DNA of 64,000 bases from Chara braunii (lineage: Eukaryota > Streptophyta > Charophyceae > Charales > Characeae), in contig BFEA01000294.1 of NCBI GenBank assembly GCA_003427395.1, forward strand, positions 1,377,542 through 1,441,541, given 5' to 3'. A program made the translations under genes and the position numbers. Each line of letters starts with the position of its first letter. Within the stretch, counting starts at the first letter, position 1. This document shows positions 43,890 through 54,803 of the stretch, piece by piece. The notes beneath the pieces are model-generated. The model was not told the DNA's origin. It searched no databases and saw only the letters and a list, made by a program, of their open reading frames with translations.

Positions 43890-45140
43890 ATAAGGCAACG
43901 AAACGTGTGACTAGTACAACCATGAATCTATGAATCTAGTTTTCTCGCCTACGTCCTACGGATCCGAATCTATACTCTGTTGCATTTTCTCGCCCGCGCA
44001 TAGAAAACACAGAGCGGGAGTCTGTCCACTGGAAACTCATGATGGGCTCTCTTTCTCCCTTGAGTCCGCTGCCAGCTCACTCCCGGAGGGCGTGGACGAG
44101 GATGCTTATGACAGCGCATCGCGGAGAAGAACAACAAGAAGAGGAAACGAGAAGGCAAATTGGAAAAAAAAAAAAAAAACAGCGCCTGGACTCTACTTTC
44201 TTTTCTTTTTGTGCTACAACCCGAAACATTCAGCGGCAGGAAGGAGGTTCCTAGAAGAACGGAGAGGAGGTGCAGGACGATGAAGAGACGGAGGACAAGG
44301 ATGAAGAGAATGTCAAGAGAAGTACCCACCTTCCTTGGCTCATGTCCCCTCCGTACGGTACTTCCTCCAATCCTTGCTCGGCGCGCGGCAAATGAGTTTG
44401 CTTCCATCGCCCGCGTATGGCCGCCTTCTCGTTTCCCACCTGACCGCACCGTCCACGTTTCGAACTTCGCGTGAAAATCGTCGCCACAGAATCGCCACAG
44501 AATCGTGGCCACCGGGCTTTTCGCCACCAAAGATCCTGACCGATTTAGTAGCTGATCCCACAATGCATTGGAACTTTTTGTCAAAAACGGGGATCACACA
44601 TGGTTCCCGGTCCCACTGCATTGGAAAAGAAATCGCCTGTTTCTACTGTGGCTTGTGTGCGTGTCGCCACGGCCGTCACCGACGGCGCGTGATCGTTATG
44701 AATTTCCAGAAGCCCGTGACCCCCTACCCTTCCCCCCTAAAAGTCGGTCCATTGTTTGTTTTTTTTTTTGGCTTTAGTTGTCCCCCTATTGGTTCAAAGC
44801 TCCGCAGGTAGGTTACCACTCTGCAAAGGGCTTGATCATCTCCAGGTGGTTGCGAGGGACTGAGCGAGATGCAGGACCCAGGTGCGCCGCTCCCCTCCCT
44901 CCCATTCCGTAGGCCATTGGCCGCAGTGCACCATGGTTAGGGGTAGGTGTAGCTGGGGTCCCTGGGCCGTGTTAGTCCCAGATGTTAGGTAGGTAGGTAG
45001 GTAGACAGAGGACAGCTAGATTGCGGTAGGTTGATTATGCTGGTCTGTAGGATTGGAATGTAGGAAATTTTTTCATTTCTCATCTCAAGATTCATCTCCA
45101 TATTGGTTCATTGTGTTGGGAAATTCGTAGTGATGAATTT
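43890..45140. other. Non-coding, no recognised gene
   Basis: A 204-codon minus-strand frame (43970-44584) has no recognisable domain and crosses a homopolymer, so it is not called. GATCCCAC-AATGCATTGGAA and GGTCCCAC--TGCATTGGAA near 44552 and 44610 are a short direct repeat. (GGTA)n near 44988-45003. Confidence 0.4.
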
Positions 45141-45275
45141 CCGCAGGCCTGGCCTGTAAGCTAAGCTGGCTGATGCTGTCAGATACCCCCGGGTCGAATT
45201 GTGAGGTCCCCGGCCTCGTTTCTCTATTTGAAATGAAAGGCAATTTGAGTTAAAAAAAAAAAAAAAAAAAAAAAA
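45141..45275 (+). mobile_element. SINE copy C (best copy)
   Basis: CCTGTAAGCTAAGCTGGCTG, ATGCTGTCAGATACCCCCGG, GTCGAATTGTGAGGTCCCCG and GCCTCG, then TATTTGAAATGAAAGGCAA and poly(A) at 45252-45275. AGCTAAGCTGG fits the RNA polymerase III A-box pattern RGYNNRRYNGG exactly; GGGTCGAATTG about 30 bases later is an imperfect B-box. This suggests a tRNA-related, polymerase III-transcribed SINE mobilised by a LINE. Confidence 0.82.
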
Positions 45276-45498
45276 GCTCCGCAGAACAGGCAATGGTGGT
45301 CAGGGAGGAGGGGGTGCTTCAGAAGCGTGAGCGCATTTTCATGTTGGACTGACGCTCCGCAGAATGGAAAAGGATCCAGGCCCATAAGAACTTGTTTAAA
45401 AAAAAAAAAAAAAAAAAAAAAGCTCCGCAGAACAGGGGTTGGCCATGGAATACCGCCTGCACAATCGGAAAAGCCCCTGAACTGCCGGGCCAATTTAA
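45276..45498. other. Short repeats of A-tail plus GCTCCGCAGAA
   Basis: GCTCCGCAGAA occurs near 45276, 45354 and 45421. The first and third follow runs of more than 20 A, suggesting a tandem copy of a retroposed end. Confidence 0.5.
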
Positions 45499-45971
45499 GG
45501 GTCTGATCCCACACTACATACGGAAACGGAATCCGTAAAAGTACCGAAAAAGCTGCTCCCGCGCCACGCGGCCCGTAAAAGAAAAACGGGACTCCACTAT
45601 CCCGTTTACTTCGCAGCTTGGACGCAGACCACGGCGAAGTTCGTTGGGCGCTTCTTCGAAATGGCTCTTCCCACGGACAAGGCCTTTTCTGCCACACAGC
45701 GCCCTGGACCACGGACAAACCACCGAACAGGTAACGGACAAACGGGAAAAAAAAAAAAAACAAGAAAAGGGCTCCAGCTTTTTCACGGACGGGTACGGGT
45801 CCACCACTCCTCCCATTTCCCTACTACTTTTTCGCCGCCGTTCATTCTCAGACCGCCACGACAACAAACATTTCCACTTACCTCCGAACTCGACGGTGCC
45901 GACTTAGGAGCACTGTGGGATCTCGAAAAATCGACTTTACTACATAACGTATGTAGTGTGGGATCAGACCC
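45499..45971. mobile_element. Harbinger/Tourist-like MITE, copy 1
   Basis: The 473-bp element has 24-bp perfect terminal inverted repeats starting GGGTCTGATCCCACACTACA. It is flanked by TAA (45496-45498) and TGA (45972-45974), probably a duplicated TWA with one change. The interior has no coding capacity and shares CGTAAAAG and CGAAAAAG words with copy 2. Confidence 0.88.
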
Positions 45972-46106
45972 TGAAAAAAAAAAAAAAAGGTTTTACGGAC
46001 CGCGGACCCAACTTCTAAGGGGCTTTTCTGATTTTTTTTATTTTTATTTTTTTCATCATTTCATTTCACATGGAAAAGAGATGCTGGGATTTCCTCACAA
46101 ACAACC

Positions 46107-47244
46107 CGGAAAGTACTGGGGCATGCTTACGTCATTCCTAAACACAAGGATATTATGAAGTGGAGGCCTATTTACCCCTCCTTCTCTGAGTGTACAGTGC
46201 GCGGCTCTAGTATCGTCTCCCGTGTAGTTAATAGGATGATTTGGGCTCTCCCGCAAAGATCACACTTTAACCTCCAAAGCACTGATCTTCTTGTTAAACA
46301 GGTGCAGTTGGTTAATGAGGATGTGGGGAACCATGAGGGATTACTGACCGCTGCATACGACGTTCAGGAAATGTTTTGTAATTTGCCCCACGATTCCATT
46401 GTCAAAGCCCTGGCCTGGCTGATTGATTTTTGGCAACGAAGAGAGGTCAACGCGATGCTGATTAAATCGAGAGGTAAGGGGGTGACGGGCAAGAGGCCGG
46501 AGGGTTGGATTCGAATTGAATTTGACGATATATTAAAATTTGATGCGTTTGATCTTCGTAATACGTACACTACAAAGGGGGGTAGGATCTTGCGGCAAAC
46601 GATTGGCATTCCTATGGGCAAACCTTCTAGCCCCGCCTTCGCTTGTATGTTGTGTGCACACTCGGAGTTCATCTTTTTACTGTCACTCGGTTCTGATCGT
46701 TCTCTGGTCCATGGTGTACGTCTGATTGATGGTATCAGTTTTTGTCAAGTTTACCAAGGGTGATTCTGAGGAGGAGAAAAAGGCCTGGAGGATTCTAGGT
46801 CATTTTGAAAAATCCTATGATTTGAATTTGACTTTGGAGTGCACCAGTCGATCGGAGTGCTGGGAATTCCTGGGCTGCATTCTGCAGGATTTTGGCTGCC
46901 CGATGGGGATTCGGTGTGCAGCGTTGAACAAAAACTACAAACTTAAGGATGGCCGGTTGCAATTTCAGAATTTGCAGGATGCAGTATCATACACTAGCCG
47001 ACGACAGAAATTGGCGGTCATTACATCCCTTTTGCATAGAGCTAAGTGGTTCACCGACATGCATGATGCGGAAGGAATATTTTTGTTGGCACTCAAAGTT
47101 GAGTTGAGGCTGAGAGGTTTCTCAGACGAAGTTTTTGATAATGCTTTGACAGGTTTCTCTAAGAAGTTTAATGGTTTATGGTTTGAGTGGGTCAAGAGGT
47201 TAACCGGATGGAGGAAACTTCCTGGAGGACGCGGCTGGGATTGA
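46107..47244 (+). pseudogene. Penelope-like reverse transcriptase, broken (family tentative)
   Basis: From about 46119 the frame reads HAYVIPKHKDIMKWRPIYPS, then RVVNRMIWALP, motif A AAYDVQEMFCNLPHDSIVKA, and motif B GIPMGKPSSPAFACMLC. Motif C is VRLIDGIS where a YxDD is expected. A frameshift near 46725-46760 leads to FVKFTKGDSEEEKKAWRILG, CWEFLGCILQDFGCPMG and a tail ending KLPGGRGWD. GIPMG and this motif A spacing fit Penelope-like or related telomerase-group RTs rather than Gypsy or LINE. No GIY-YIG endonuclease was seen. The first catalytic Asp is present and the YxDD pair is degraded, so it is inactive. Confidence 0.6.
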
Positions 47245-47469
47245 CTGGATGAGGTGGGTACCGCTGATGGCTTATAACGGTTCTTGCTGAGGAATTGAGG
47301 AACTTGTTGCAATGGACATTTGATTCGGTTGTTTTTTCACGGGCTCTTGGGGACGTGTTGGGTTCGCTACAGGATGTGGGCACCGTAGTGACCCATGTCT
47401 GTTTCGGTGACTTTTTAGACTTTAGGATTGTTTTTGAGCCTCGTGATGGGCTGACTGGCCCTTGACCCT

Positions 47470-47661
47470 TTGGCGGGTTTTCTGAACTGGAATAATTGGG
47501 ACTGGGTCTACTTGGGACCTCCCTGTGCTATATTTGTTACCAGTTGTAGTGTAGTTGCGGTTCTGTTCGTAGGATTGTTTTATTTTTATAAGAGTTCTGC
47601 AGCAGTAGTTTTACCCCGCCGTGTTCGACCCCTGACGATTCTGGCTCTGGCGGCCGGATGA
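47470..47661 (+). CDS. Small hypothetical ORF with one possible membrane segment
   Basis: 63 codons with one hydrophobic stretch (FVTSCSVVAVLFVGLFYFY) and a basic end. It lies 226 bases after the Penelope-like RT in the same orientation. No homology is recognised and it may be chance; listed because the hydrophobic segment is well formed. Confidence 0.15.
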   Translation: MAGFLNWNNWDWVYLGPPCAIFVTSCSVVAVLFVGLFYFYKSSAAVVLPRRVRPLTILALAAG

Positions 47662-47992
47662 AACGCGTAGGGTCCTTTGCCAGTTACCCAGACCCGGTTT
47701 TTTACGAGTACGGACATGTCGTCTACTTTCAGTATGGATTTAGGCTACTTTTACTGTAATATTCATTCAGCCTGTCACGTTCGGGAAACTCACTGTGTCT
47801 TGTCTTCTTCCTTCTCTTTCTTCTTCCCTGTCGTTTTGCACTTGAGTTTCGTTACTTCATTGATTGCATGTGTGATTTCACACCATTACCCAGCTTGGGC
47901 TTGTGCTGGAAACCGGGTCCAGCATCCCTTACTTTTCCCATTTGAAACCTCTACCAAAAAAATAAAAACTCATGAAGCACAGGATGGTGTTA

Positions 47993-48502
47993 GGGTCTGA
48001 TCCCACTCTACTTACGGAAGAAGAATTCGTAAAAGTAACGAAAAAGTTGGGCCCGCTCCGGGAGGCCCGTAAAAGAAAACGGGGACCCCACAGAACCGCA
48101 ATAGGTGGAGGTTTGACGTGTGTTGCGGTGCGTTTCGTTGGGCAGGTGGTCGTGAGGGACCTAAAGTTGTCCGCCTCAACGGACACTTGTTTTCTTACAG
48201 CCCGACTGGTGCCTGCCGTGTCACACCACAAACGGACCACGGACAAACCATGCAAACCAAACGGAAAAAAAAAAAAAAAAAAAATTAAAAAAAACGTCTT
48301 TCTTTTTCGCTGCAGGGTAAAGGGCCCGATTCTTTTCCAAATTTCATCAAGCTTTTTCGGCGACGATCACACCCTGCCCGCCACGACTTCAAACGTTTCT
48401 ATTTACCTCCGAAGGCCCCACGACAGCCGTAGTGTGCGGAACCATATGGGATCCGCCAAAACACTACTTTTTTCTTACCGTAAGTAGTGTGGGATCAGAC
48501 TC
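47993..48502. mobile_element. Harbinger/Tourist-like MITE, copy 2
   Basis: Begins GGGTCTGATCCCACTCTACT and ends AGTGTGGGATCAGACTC, with an exact TTA duplication (47990-47992 and 48503-48505), the PIF/Harbinger signature. 510 bp, non-coding. Same family as 45499-45971 but clearly diverged inside. Confidence 0.9.
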
Positions 48503-48959
48503 TTAGCAGCTCCTCTCAAATGTCCAAAGGCGACCAGATCCAGAGTTAGGCTATTCATACGTGGCATAAGCAGGCCGTTCAATCACCTGGCTCTCTAGTA
48601 ACAACAAATTTACATACAATCATTATACGTAAACCCCACCTCAAAGTCCACTACCTCAAGTGGGATCAACTATTTCTGTGTTTTCACTGTTGTTCATGTG
48701 ATTGTCTCCGCATGGTCTTCATTTTCATGATGATCAATCTGTTGGCCCTGTTTCATCCGAGCAAAGAAGTGTCACACGTGGAACCCCCAGAATCCGCATA
48801 GACCAACGACCCCATGTAGACTGTTGTGGAGTGTGGCGGAGCGAGGCCCAATGACCGTCTGTTCTATTTGGGGGAAAGGGAACACAGGGTTGCTCAGTTC
48901 GTACAGTAAGAGAGAAAATAAAGGCACCGCTTGCACGGATCAAGAGAAGCCGACTGAAG

Positions 48960-50187
48960 AGTTGGCTCCACGAGTGGAGAATAAACTGCGTGATGCTTCA
49001 GGAAACAAAACTGAATGAGGAGAAGCTCAAAGTCTTTGCTCGCTGGTGGGAGGGACCACAAATATGGGCCCCGGCGCAAGGAAGCCGAGGGGGAGTAGGC
49101 ATCCTACTTCACAAAGATCTCCAAGCGCAAGTGGTAGACTCCGAAGTGGACTTGTGGGGTAGATGGGCGTGGATGAAGGTGGCAATTGGGAATGAGGAAT
49201 GGGCATTGATGACGGTAGACACACCAACAACACCGGGGGAAAGAGCCAAGTTCTTCTCCAAACTCATGCAGCATGTCCCACAAGTGGACAGACTAGTGAT
49301 GGCCGACGATTGGAATGTATCATTGGACGAAGCTCTGCGGCCGGGAGCCCCATCGGCCAACCGGAATGACGTTAGAACTCTCCTGGATTTCAGCGCAGAG
49401 CTAGCACTGTCTGATCCCTTCCCTATCTTGAACCCGGACGAAGCAGGGTACACCTGTTTCTCACATCTTAGTAGAGATAGATAGGAAGTGACTAGAAGGC
49501 GTTTGGACTATTTCTTAGCGGTGGATAAAGTCTTAGATAGGATCATCTCGGTTCGTGAAGTCTGTCAGACCCTATCGGATCACAAACCAGTTGTTGCAGA
49601 CATTCAGATACAGTTGGGTGTTAAAAGAGGCAAGGGCTTCTCGCCTCAACAACCAAATCCTACAGGTACCTGGTGTGAGCGAGTGGGTATCAGACAACAT
49701 GTCCAAATGGGAGGCTGCAAAGCCGCACTTTGACTCCTTGGCTGAATGGCTCGACGGTGGCATTACAATCACCTCGGGGATCTTCGACGCGACCTCCTGA
49801 ATCTTGGCCAGAGAAAGAAACAAGAAAGAAGCTGATTTCAAGAGGAGGGTGGAAGAGACAGAGGAGAGAAAGGAAGGCCACCCAATATCGACTATGGTTT
49901 GAGCGACAAAACGTGAGAAGATGGTAGAGGAATGGGACAACTTCAAGGCTGGCAAGCAAAGCTGGTGGAACGAACTGCTTGAGGTTAAAGGAATCGAAAC
50001 TCACGACACAATGACGAAGGATACCTTTCAAAAGTTGCTGCCAAGTCGGTCACAACACCAAATGATCGAACTAAGGCACCCTTCATTGAGACCGCTCCAA
50101 CAGCGTGCTCTTCGGCAGGTACGCTTCAGTACGCAAGGCGGTACTATGAGGATGTATTCTCCACAAGACGCCCCCATGATGATGTAA
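48960..50187 (+). pseudogene. LINE ORF: AP-endonuclease part
   Basis: From about 48990 the frame shows the endonuclease/exonuclease/phosphatase fold: QETKLNEEKLKVF (catalytic Glu), RGGVGILLHKDL, ADDWNVSLDE (Asp/Asn block, usually GDFN), a TAG at 49482-49484, RRRLDYFLA and LSDHKPVVADI (catalytic His). A frameshift near 49640 leads through a linker (WLDGGITITSG, KREKMVEEWDNFK) to 50187. The enzyme nicks target DNA to prime reverse transcription. The 5' end of the element was not found. Confidence 0.82.
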
Positions 50188-50590
50188 ACTCATATCTCTC
50201 AACATCCTCAGATATGTGGGACAACACTACGGTCCAGCTGAGTACCTCAACAAGGTTGGACTTTGATCGCCTGCTTACGTTAGAGGAGGTAACACAGACC
50301 TTGAAAACCATGGCCAGGGGAAAGTCCCCAGGAGTGGATGGTCTCACAGTGGAATTTTATGCAGCCAATTGGGAGGCATTCGGGGCGTCGCTGATGGAGC
50401 TTTACAATGAGGTGCCGACAGGCGGCAGACTGGGGAAGGGGATGACACATGGCGTGATTTCGGTGTTGTTCAATAAGGGAGACGAGGCTGAGGTGAGGAA
50501 CTGACGACCTATATCGCTATTGAACGTCTCATATAAAAATCTCGCAAAGTCCTTAGCTCGTAGACTCTCGAAATACTGAGAGAAGGTTAA
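50188..50590 (+). pseudogene. LINE reverse transcriptase, first part
   Basis: LTLEEVTQTLKTMARGKSPG, VDGLTVEFYAANW and GVISVLFNKGDEAEVRN, a TGA (50502-50504) exactly where the conserved NWRPISLLN has Trp, then RPISLLNVSYKNLAKSLARR. The RT is interrupted just after LSKY by the module array that starts near 50591. Confidence 0.85.
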
Positions 50591-51028
50591 CAACAGTCGT
50601 ATTTTTCATCACCACTTCAGGACACCCTTCACCACTTCGGGATGCAGCCTGCCTAAACAGGTGGTTTTTCGGGTTTTCGTACCTTTCACCACTTCAGGAC
50701 CATCATGTATGAAAATCATGAATGGTCCTGAAGTGGTGAAAGCTCCGAAGACCCTGAAAACCACTTGTTTAGGCAGGCTGCATCCTCAAGTGATGAAGGG
50801 TGGGTTTCATGGTCTTTGGGCCTTTCACCACTTGAGGACCATTCAGGATTTTCAGACTGCCCAAAACTCTCACTTGACCACTTCAGGACACCCTTCACCA
50901 CTTCAGGATGTAGCCTGCCTAAACAGGTGGTTTTCAGGGTCTTCGGACTTTTTACCACTTCGGGACCATTCAGGATTTTCAGACTGCCACAAACTCTCAC
51001 TTCAGAATTTTCATTCCTGAATTTTCAG
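50591..51028. repeat. CACCACTTCAGGA module array inside the LINE RT
   Basis: Two kinds of module, A (GCAGCCTGCCTAAACAGGTG-like with CACCACTTCAGGA ends) and B (CCATTCAGGATTTTCAGACT-like), are ordered A(+), A(-), B(+), A(+), B(+). A(+) near 50623-50703 and A(-) near 50723-50803 form a large hairpin. CACCACTTSRGGA-type words occur seven or eight times. LINE coding resumes after CTGAATTTTCAG at about 51029. It begins near GTTAAC (50585) and ends in AG, so an intron-like origin cannot be excluded, but the modules look like a foldback insertion. Confidence 0.8.
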
Positions 51029-52870
51029 CTACCCGATAACCGCTTGTGGAAATACCTTCCGGGCTTAGTGGAGAAAGACCAAGGGGCGTTTGTGGACGAC
51101 AAATCCATTTTTAACGACATCGTAAAAACGATCGAGCTATTGGAGATAGTACAAAACGAGAATCTAGATATGGCAGTCCTCCTGTTAGATCTGGAGAAAA
51201 CCTATGACAAAGTTGGATGGGCTTTCGTCCTTATAACGTTGAGAAAAATGGGCTTCGGAGGGAGCTTCTACGCTTGGATCATCACCATGTACACGTTCTC
51301 TACGTCTGTTGTGATGATCAACGGACATCTGTCTGCCCCCTTCGCCCTCACAAGGTCGCTCCGATAAGGGTGCCCGTTAGCCCCGTTAGTCTTCGTACTA
51401 CAGCTCGAAGTGCTACTCAACAAGATTCACAGAAATCAGGATATCGGAGGTTTGCGGCTGCACAACAGGGAGGAGTGCAGAGTGAAGGCGCTAGCAGATG
51501 ACTTGTTTGTGTTGAGTGAAAACATGAAGTCCTCGCTGACAACACTGAAGAACATATTGAGAGAATATTCTTCCCTATCCGAGGCCACAGTTAACTGGAA
51601 CAAATCCACTTACCTATTACCTGCAAAGTTTAGACTAGAGGTGGAATGGGGGATGAAGAGAGTCGAGAATAAGGAAAAGGAAATATTTTTGGGAGTACTA
51701 ATCCGCCTCCTAGTCGATGCCTTGGCGCAGGGCGTGCTGTTACAACAAAGGATCTTGGCTCGGCTGAGGACGTGGGGATCGACCTGACATCTTTTAATTG
51801 TTGGGAGGACTCTAGTTACCAATGTGACCTTGTACTCCATTCTCTGGTTTGTGTCCATATTCAGAGAAATTGTCATCGACATACTGAAGGCAATAAGAAG
51901 TCTGGTCGTCCGGTTCATCTGGAAGCCAAGAGCCAGGCAGGAGGACTCCCTCATATCTAAGGTAGCTGTGGACACTCTGTCTTTCCCACGGGCAGAAGGT
52001 GGCCTTGGCCTTACGGACCCAACACGCAGAAACCAAGCACAACTCAGAGGGTGGGTGGTGAAGGTGGCCACGCTAGCCCCAAGCGAGCACTCGGTAGTCC
52101 TAGCGGAACACATCTTAGCAAGAGAATGAGAGTTGGCCAGACCCAAGGATGTCTGGGCATGTTTGTTCATGTCGTCCTTCAGAAGGAAGAAACTGAAATC
52201 GTGCTTCTAGGAGGCAATCAGGAGGGCATGGAACAAGCTTCCACCAGACGTATAATAACCTCAATCCACGAAGGAGGAAGTGCTTCTTCAACTGCTGTTT
52301 GACAACCCGAAAATCCGGAACAAGGACGGAGCCCCCTTCAAAGCGGATGGATCTGTAGGTACGTTTGGGCAGTCCTGGGTCAAGAGAGGGGTAGTCTGTA
52401 TCGAAGACCTTTGGTTCACATTGATGGGTAGCTGGAAACCGTTGTCGGAGTTAAAAAGCGTACTCAAAAGTCTGCAGCAGCTGAAGTCCGCTGGAAGTAA
52501 TTCATAGACGCGATCCCCCGTGAATGGTTGCTCCTGCTGGGTCCGGAGGGACTAGACCCCCTGGGCATGTGGTACATTCCAAACTCGGAGATAAACAACA
52601 ACATGTTGTGGAAAGTCATTGCTGTCCTTCCCAGTGGCTTCAGACGAGTGGAAAAATGACATTGTGAAGGTGTTGCTAATATCCTATCCAGGGCAGAGGA
52701 AGCAACAGTGATGCTATGGGACAACCCTACTCAGGCGAGAGTGGTAGAGATGAAGCACATGAGTCCAGCGGGCCACACCCAAGCTTGGGTTGGGAGGGTC
52801 CCCCTACGGCATCTATGCATTGACTCGACAACCTGGAGTTGGTAAGCAAGGAATACAAATGACGCGGAAG
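51029..52870 (+). pseudogene. LINE reverse transcriptase, second part, and C terminus
   Basis: LPGLVEKDQGAFVDDKSIFN, then MAVLLLDLEKTYDKVGW (motif A), LRKMGFGGSFYAWI, INGHLSAPFALTRSLR, a TAA (51365-51367) where the conserved RQGCP has Gln, GCPLAPLVFVLQLEVLL, and VKALADDLFVLS (motif C, LADD instead of YADD). FLGVLI and the thumb follow, then a TGA near 51784, with PRAEGGLGLTDPTRRNQAQL and degraded sequence to about 52870. The 3' end and tail are not clear. Confidence 0.82.
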
Positions 52871-52877
52871 TCGCTCG

Positions 52878-53536
52878 TTGCGCTTTAGCGAGAAGAAGTA
52901 TGGACCTTCGCTCATAGAAGAAGAGGGACGAATAGTGGAAGTCGAGGACTTAGGTAATCACGTCCTTGTGGGAGGAAACTTTTATCCAAAGGCTGAAGAT
53001 GAGGAATTCGGAGACATGATCTCTGTGTTTTTTTTAAGGGCACAACCCTTTACGGGGGGCGACCAAAGAAGCACAAAACAGTAGCTCAGAAAGTTAAGCC
53101 GACGGCGGTAGCTCGAGAGCGATCCGCACTAGATGGGATATCTGAAGAAAAGATCGCTAGGAAGATTAAGGAGAGAAAGAAGAAGGAGCCGCAACGGCTG
53201 ACGAAAGAAAGGATAGCGGAGATGGGCATAGGAGATGAGAATTTGACAGAACTAGAAAAGGAGCGAGTGCTAGAAGTTCTTAAGACTTGCGATAAGGCCA
53301 TAGCCTTTAGTGACGCGGAAAGAGGGAGAATTGATCCTAGGTATGCCAAGCCTGCCAGGATCTACACGATCCCACATACTCCATGGAATGATGCAGGTTG
53401 GAAGTTTGCGCAGAAAGAGAAGGAAGAAGTCATCACCTTCCTAAAGGAGAAGATGGCGTCACACGTGGCGGAAACGTCTGATAGCGCGCATGCGAATAGG
53501 TGGTTCTTCTTAAGGAAGCCTAATGCGAAGATCTGA
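52878..53536 (+). pseudogene. Upstream gag-pol region of the fourth Gypsy element
   Basis: Frame pieces YGPSLIEEEGRIVEVEDLGN and, after a frame change near 53060, KKHKTVAQKVKPTAV, KIARKIKERKKKEPQRLTKE and NLTELEKERVLEVLKTCDKA lead to the RT start IYTIPHTPWNDAGWKFAQKE, NRWFFLRKPNAKI and a TGA (53534-53536). Charged and helical; the role of the N-terminal piece is unknown. Confidence 0.6.
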
Positions 53537-54384
53537 TGGATTCAGGACCTTCAAAAGGTTAATGCAGTTACAATTCGAGACGTGGGCTCCATACCACACG
53601 CTGATCTATTAGCGCAAGGAGCGGCAGGCAGATCTATTTACTCTGTCTGCGATCTATTTTCAGGCTATGATGAGATACCCCTAGATCCTAGGGATAGACA
53701 TCTCACGGCCATGCACACGCCACTCGGATTAGTGCAGATGATGGTAGTGCCAATGGGGTGGACCAATGAGGTTGCGGTCTTCCAGAGAGCTATGGTGGTT
53801 GTTCTCAAAAACTTCATCCTTGATAAAGTAGAAGTCTTTTTGGACGACTTTCCGATAAAAGGGCCTGTATTAAAAGATGAGACGAAGGTTGCTCCTAGCG
53901 TCAGGAGATTTGTAGAGCAGCATCTGATGGACATCGACGTGATTCTGGAACAGCTAGATAAAGCTAACTTGACGGTCAGTGAGACAAAGAGCTGATGGGC
54001 TGTCTCAACGATTAAAATTTTAGGGTTCATATGTAATTCGAGAGGGCACCGAGCGGATCCTGCAAAGCTAGATAAACTCATGAACTGGCCGACTCCATTG
54101 CATAGTGCTACCGAAGTCCGCCAGTTCCTAGGAATCATGGGTTACTGGCGGATCTTCATACGTGGGCATGCCGAGAAGGCGGAGCCTTTGCGAACCCTCC
54201 TTAGAAAGATAGAGCGGTTTTACTGGAATTCTCCTCAAGAGCTTACGGTACAAACCCTCAAGGAAGAATTTAAGGAAGGAGGACGAATCCTAGGCGTATC
54301 ATTCTTCGAGGACGAAGCCAATAGATCATTCATAGTGTCTACGGATGTTGGGTCATGTTCGGTTGGAGGATTGTTTTTTCAATA
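53537..54384 (+). pseudogene. pol: RT and connection of the fourth Gypsy element
   Basis: WIQDLQKVNAVTIRDVGSIP, SVCDLFSGYDEIPLDPRDRH (motif A), VVPMGWTNEVAVFQRAM (motif B; MGW where MPFGL is usual) and VEVFLDDFPIKGP (motif C as FLDD). After a TGA near 53993, TEVRQFLGIMGYWRIFIRGH is the tether and FIVSTDVGSCSVGGLFFQ is the start of RNase H, ending at TAG 54382-54384. Confidence 0.82.
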
Positions 54385-54803
54385 GGACGCAGACGGTAAG
54401 GAGAGGCCGCTGAGATTCGAGACTCGTACGCTCAACACCACGCAACTACAACCAATTTAAGAAGGAGGTGTTAGCTGTTCTACGGTGCTTAGACGCCTTT
54501 AGACACTACATATATGGGAGACGATTCGTTCTACAAGTAGACCCTACGACTGTGGTGTCAGTTTTACAGAAGGATTTCAGTCTGACGGATCCCCCAATTG
54601 CTCGATGGCTGATTAGGATCCGACTCTACGATTATACTATAAAGAGGATCTCGGGAACGAAAAATGCAGTTGCTGATGGGCTTTTACGGATTCCGATCAA
54701 GTCGGAGCGACTAATACCGACAGCTGCACTTACTATGACTGAACCTAGACGAACGGATCGCTTTGTGGTTAACCTCTATGAAGGGAAGTACCGGACCATA
54801 TGA
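54385..54803 (+). pseudogene. RNase H of the fourth Gypsy element
   Basis: After a frameshift near 54440, VLAVLRCLDAFRHYIYGRRF holds the Glu region and FVLQVDPTTVVSVLQ matches the block usually reading TDHxxL (His replaced by Pro). RISGTKNAVADGLLR has Gly for the usual Ala-Leu-Ser. Ends at TGA 54801-54803. Confidence 0.75.

Noticed and set aside
43970-44584. 204-codon minus-strand ORF
   Set aside because: No recognisable domain, odd composition and a homopolymer inside; not enough to call a gene.
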